From Mycobacterium sp. 852002-40037_SCH5390672 (GTDB lineage: Bacteria > Actinomycetota > Actinomycetes > Mycobacteriales > Mycobacteriaceae), in NCBI RefSeq assembly GCF_001665875.1, contig NZ_LZTA01000086.1, forward strand, positions 1 through 64,000: DNA of 64,000 bases, given 5' to 3'. A program made the position numbers and the translations under genes. Positions 62,657 through 64,000 of the stretch are shown here, piece after piece (the first letter of the stretch is position 1; every line of letters starts with the position of its first letter). The notes beneath the pieces were generated by a model, which saw only the letters and a list, made by a program, of their open reading frames with translations, had not been told where the DNA came from and ran no database searches.

Positions 62657-62779
62657 CTGTCGGCGATCGCGAGCGCGGCAGAGCCGGGCGAAGCGGGTCG
62701 CCGCCATCAGACCCGGCGGCGCTCGTCCCCGAGCCGGCGCACCCGGGCCGGCAACTCGTCGATGGCGGTCATGGCGTTC

Positions 62780-63613
62780 TCATCGCTGGGTGGCTCCGGC
62801 GTCGACGGGCAGGACGATCGCGGTGATGTAGCGCGCCTCGTCGGAGGCCAAAAACAGCGCGGCATTGGCCACGTCGGCCGCGTCCACCCACGGCACCGCC
62901 AGCATGTTCATCGAGCGCGCCGCCTCGGCGAATTCCGCGCGGGTAGGCGGACGGTCCAAGTCGGGCCGAAATGCGTTACTCACCACGTCGTTGTGAATCA
63001 TGGGCGTGTCGACGTTGGTCGGGCTGACGCAGTTGACCCGAACATTATGCGGCGCAAGCTCATTGGCCAGGCTGCGCATCATGCCGATCACGCCGTGCTT
63101 GGCGGCGGTGTAATGCGCAACCCCGACCAGCCCACGCAGCCCCGCGATGGAGCTCGTCAAGATCATCGACCCCGCCCCGCGCGAGATCAGGTGCGGCCCG
63201 GTCGCGCGGCAGGTGTGCCACACCCCGGTCAGATTGACGTCGAGCATGGTGCGCCAGGCGCTTTCGTCCAGGTCGACCGCCATGCCGCGGGAGGTGATTC
63301 CCGCGGTCGCGCAGACCGCGTCCAGGCCACCGAAGCGCTCGGCACCGCGATCGGTGGCGGCCTGCATTCCGGAAAGGTCACGCACGTCGACGATTTCGGT
63401 GTGCACCCGGGCGCCGGCCTCGGCGACCAACGCGGCCGTCTGTTCGAGGTCGGCGGGTGTGCTGTGCGGGATCACCACGGTCTCGACCGGGCCGCATACG
63501 TCGAGCGCCACGATATCGGCGCCCTCCTGCGCGAACCGCACCGCCTGCGCCCGGCCGATCCCCCGCGCCGCACCGGTGATCAGAGCTACCTTGCCGGCCA
63601 GCCGCCCGGTCAT
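62780..63613 (-). CDS. Mycofactocin-type SDR oxidoreductase
   Basis: SDR of 277 residues of the mycofactocin-coupled subfamily: TGAARGIGRAQAVRFAQEGADIVALDVCG, the insertion PHSTPADLEQTAALV, the TSSIAG serine, YTAAKHGV and the ending LPVDAGATQR. It should oxidise an alcohol with a tightly bound NAD. It overlaps the next SDR's stop by ATGA and is clearly a paralogue of it and of the SDR at 22225-23061. Confidence 0.88.
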   Translation of the reverse strand: MTGRLAGKVALITGAARGIGRAQAVRFAQEGADIVALDVCGPVETVVIPHSTPADLEQTAALVAEAGARVHTEIVDVRDLSGMQAATDRGAERFGGLDAVCATAGITSRGMAVDLDESAWRTMLDVNLTGVWHTCRATGPHLISRGAGSMILTSSIAGLRGLVGVAHYTAAKHGVIGMMRSLANELAPHNVRVNCVSPTNVDTPMIHNDVVSNAFRPDLDRPPTRAEFAEAARSMNMLAVPWVDAADVANAALFLASDEARYITAIVLPVDAGATQR

Positions 63614-64000
63614 GTCGTCTTCTGGGTCAGGCCGGCGTCGACGACGAGCTGGGTGCCGGTGATGTAGCGCGCCGATTCCGAGGCCAAGAACAGCACGGCG
63701 TTGGCGATGTCGACGGGCTCGACCCACGGCACCGGGAGCAGGTTTCGGGCCTGCAGCACCTCGGCCGCATCGGCCGCCGTCGGGTTGTCCAGGTCCGGGC
63801 GCAGCCGCCGAAAGGTGGCCTCGTTGAGCACCATCGGGGTCGCCACCGGCCCGGGGTGCACGGTGTTGACCCGGATGCCGCGCGGGCCGAGCTCGTTGGC
63901 CAGCGTGCGCGCCAACCCCACCACCGCGTGCTTGCTGGCGGTGTAGTGCGCGGTGTTGGGCAGGCCGCGAAGACCACTGGTAGAGCTGATGATGACGACG
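63610..64000 (-). CDS. Mycofactocin-type SDR, 5' part beyond the window
   Basis: C-terminal 129 codons of a mycofactocin-type SDR, cut by the window edge, so the N-terminal cofactor region is not visible. Visible parts are the serine in ISSTSGLRG, YTASKHAV, NTVHPGPVATPMV, RPDLDNPTAADAAEVLQ and the end TQLVVDAGLTQKTT. It is upstream of and overlaps the SDR at 62780-63613 (ATGA), so the two are a tandem duplicated pair in one operon. Confidence 0.87.
   Translation of the reverse strand, partial: VVIISSTSGLRGLPNTAHYTASKHAVVGLARTLANELGPRGIRVNTVHPGPVATPMVLNEATFRRLRPDLDNPTAADAAEVLQARNLLPVPWVEPVDIANAVLFLASESARYITGTQLVVDAGLTQKTT

Overview
The window is a GC-rich actinobacterial chromosome segment that reads as a Mycobacterium, most likely a slow grower. 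The supporting genes are an orthologue of the FHA/ABC protein Rv1747, a DesA3/Rv3230c-type desaturase and reductase pair, an Rv0218/Rv0219-type membrane molybdoenzyme pair, a 13E12-family HNH protein, a WS/DGAT acyltransferase, a SigF-type sigma factor, a cutinase-like secreted esterase and three mycofactocin-type SDRs. I cannot name the species. No rRNA, tRNA, CRISPR array, insertion sequence or prophage was recognised. The region is almost entirely chromosomal catabolic and lipid metabolism.

Layout. 0-8.8 kb: amidohydrolase, TetR, cutinase, SDR, a gene-poor 0.8 kb stretch, a sigma factor preceded by a 22-codon leader frame, two paralogous lipoproteins around a DUF2231 membrane protein, and an F420-type nitroreductase. 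8.9-15.4 kb: a tight TetR-P450-SDR-amidohydrolase-M24-M24-like operon. 15.4-16.8 kb: 13E12-family protein. 16.8-25.2 kb: minus-strand operon (P450, mycofactocin SDR, crotonase, fused CoA-transferase, SDR, kinase-like protein) next to a TetR gene; a shared inverted repeat lies upstream of both. 25.4-31.8 kb: SecD-like lipoprotein, frameshifted sugar-phosphate isomerase, and an arylsulfatase/flavin monooxygenase/Gfo-Idh operon divergent from a nitronate monooxygenase. 31.8-36.8 kb: methyltransferase, amidohydrolase, class II aldolase, acyl-CoA ligase, small secreted protein. 37-42.7 kb: membrane redox proteins and the desaturase system.

43.8-52.9 kb holds the most striking unit, a nine-gene minus-strand operon. 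Read in transcription order it encodes two acyl-CoA dehydrogenase-like subunits, two single-hotdog MaoC-like subunits, an Ltp2-like thiolase-fold protein, a DUF35 protein, an esterase, a Baeyer-Villiger-type monooxygenase and a FadD17-like acyl-CoA synthetase. This resembles the igr cholesterol side-chain locus (Rv3540c-Rv3545c), extended by a ketone-to-ester-to-acid module. I infer that it activates an acyl side chain, removes it by a retro-aldol step and then opens the resulting ketone; the substrate is unknown.

53-64 kb: a small unannotated gene, the Rv1747 orthologue, an esterase, SDRs, an F420-type oxidase-fold protein, a CsbD-like stress protein behind a SigF-like promoter, a SnoaL-like protein, a WS/DGAT gene behind an array of TGACC/GGTCA half-sites, a C-C hydrolase-like enzyme and two tandem mycofactocin-type SDRs, the last cut by the window edge.
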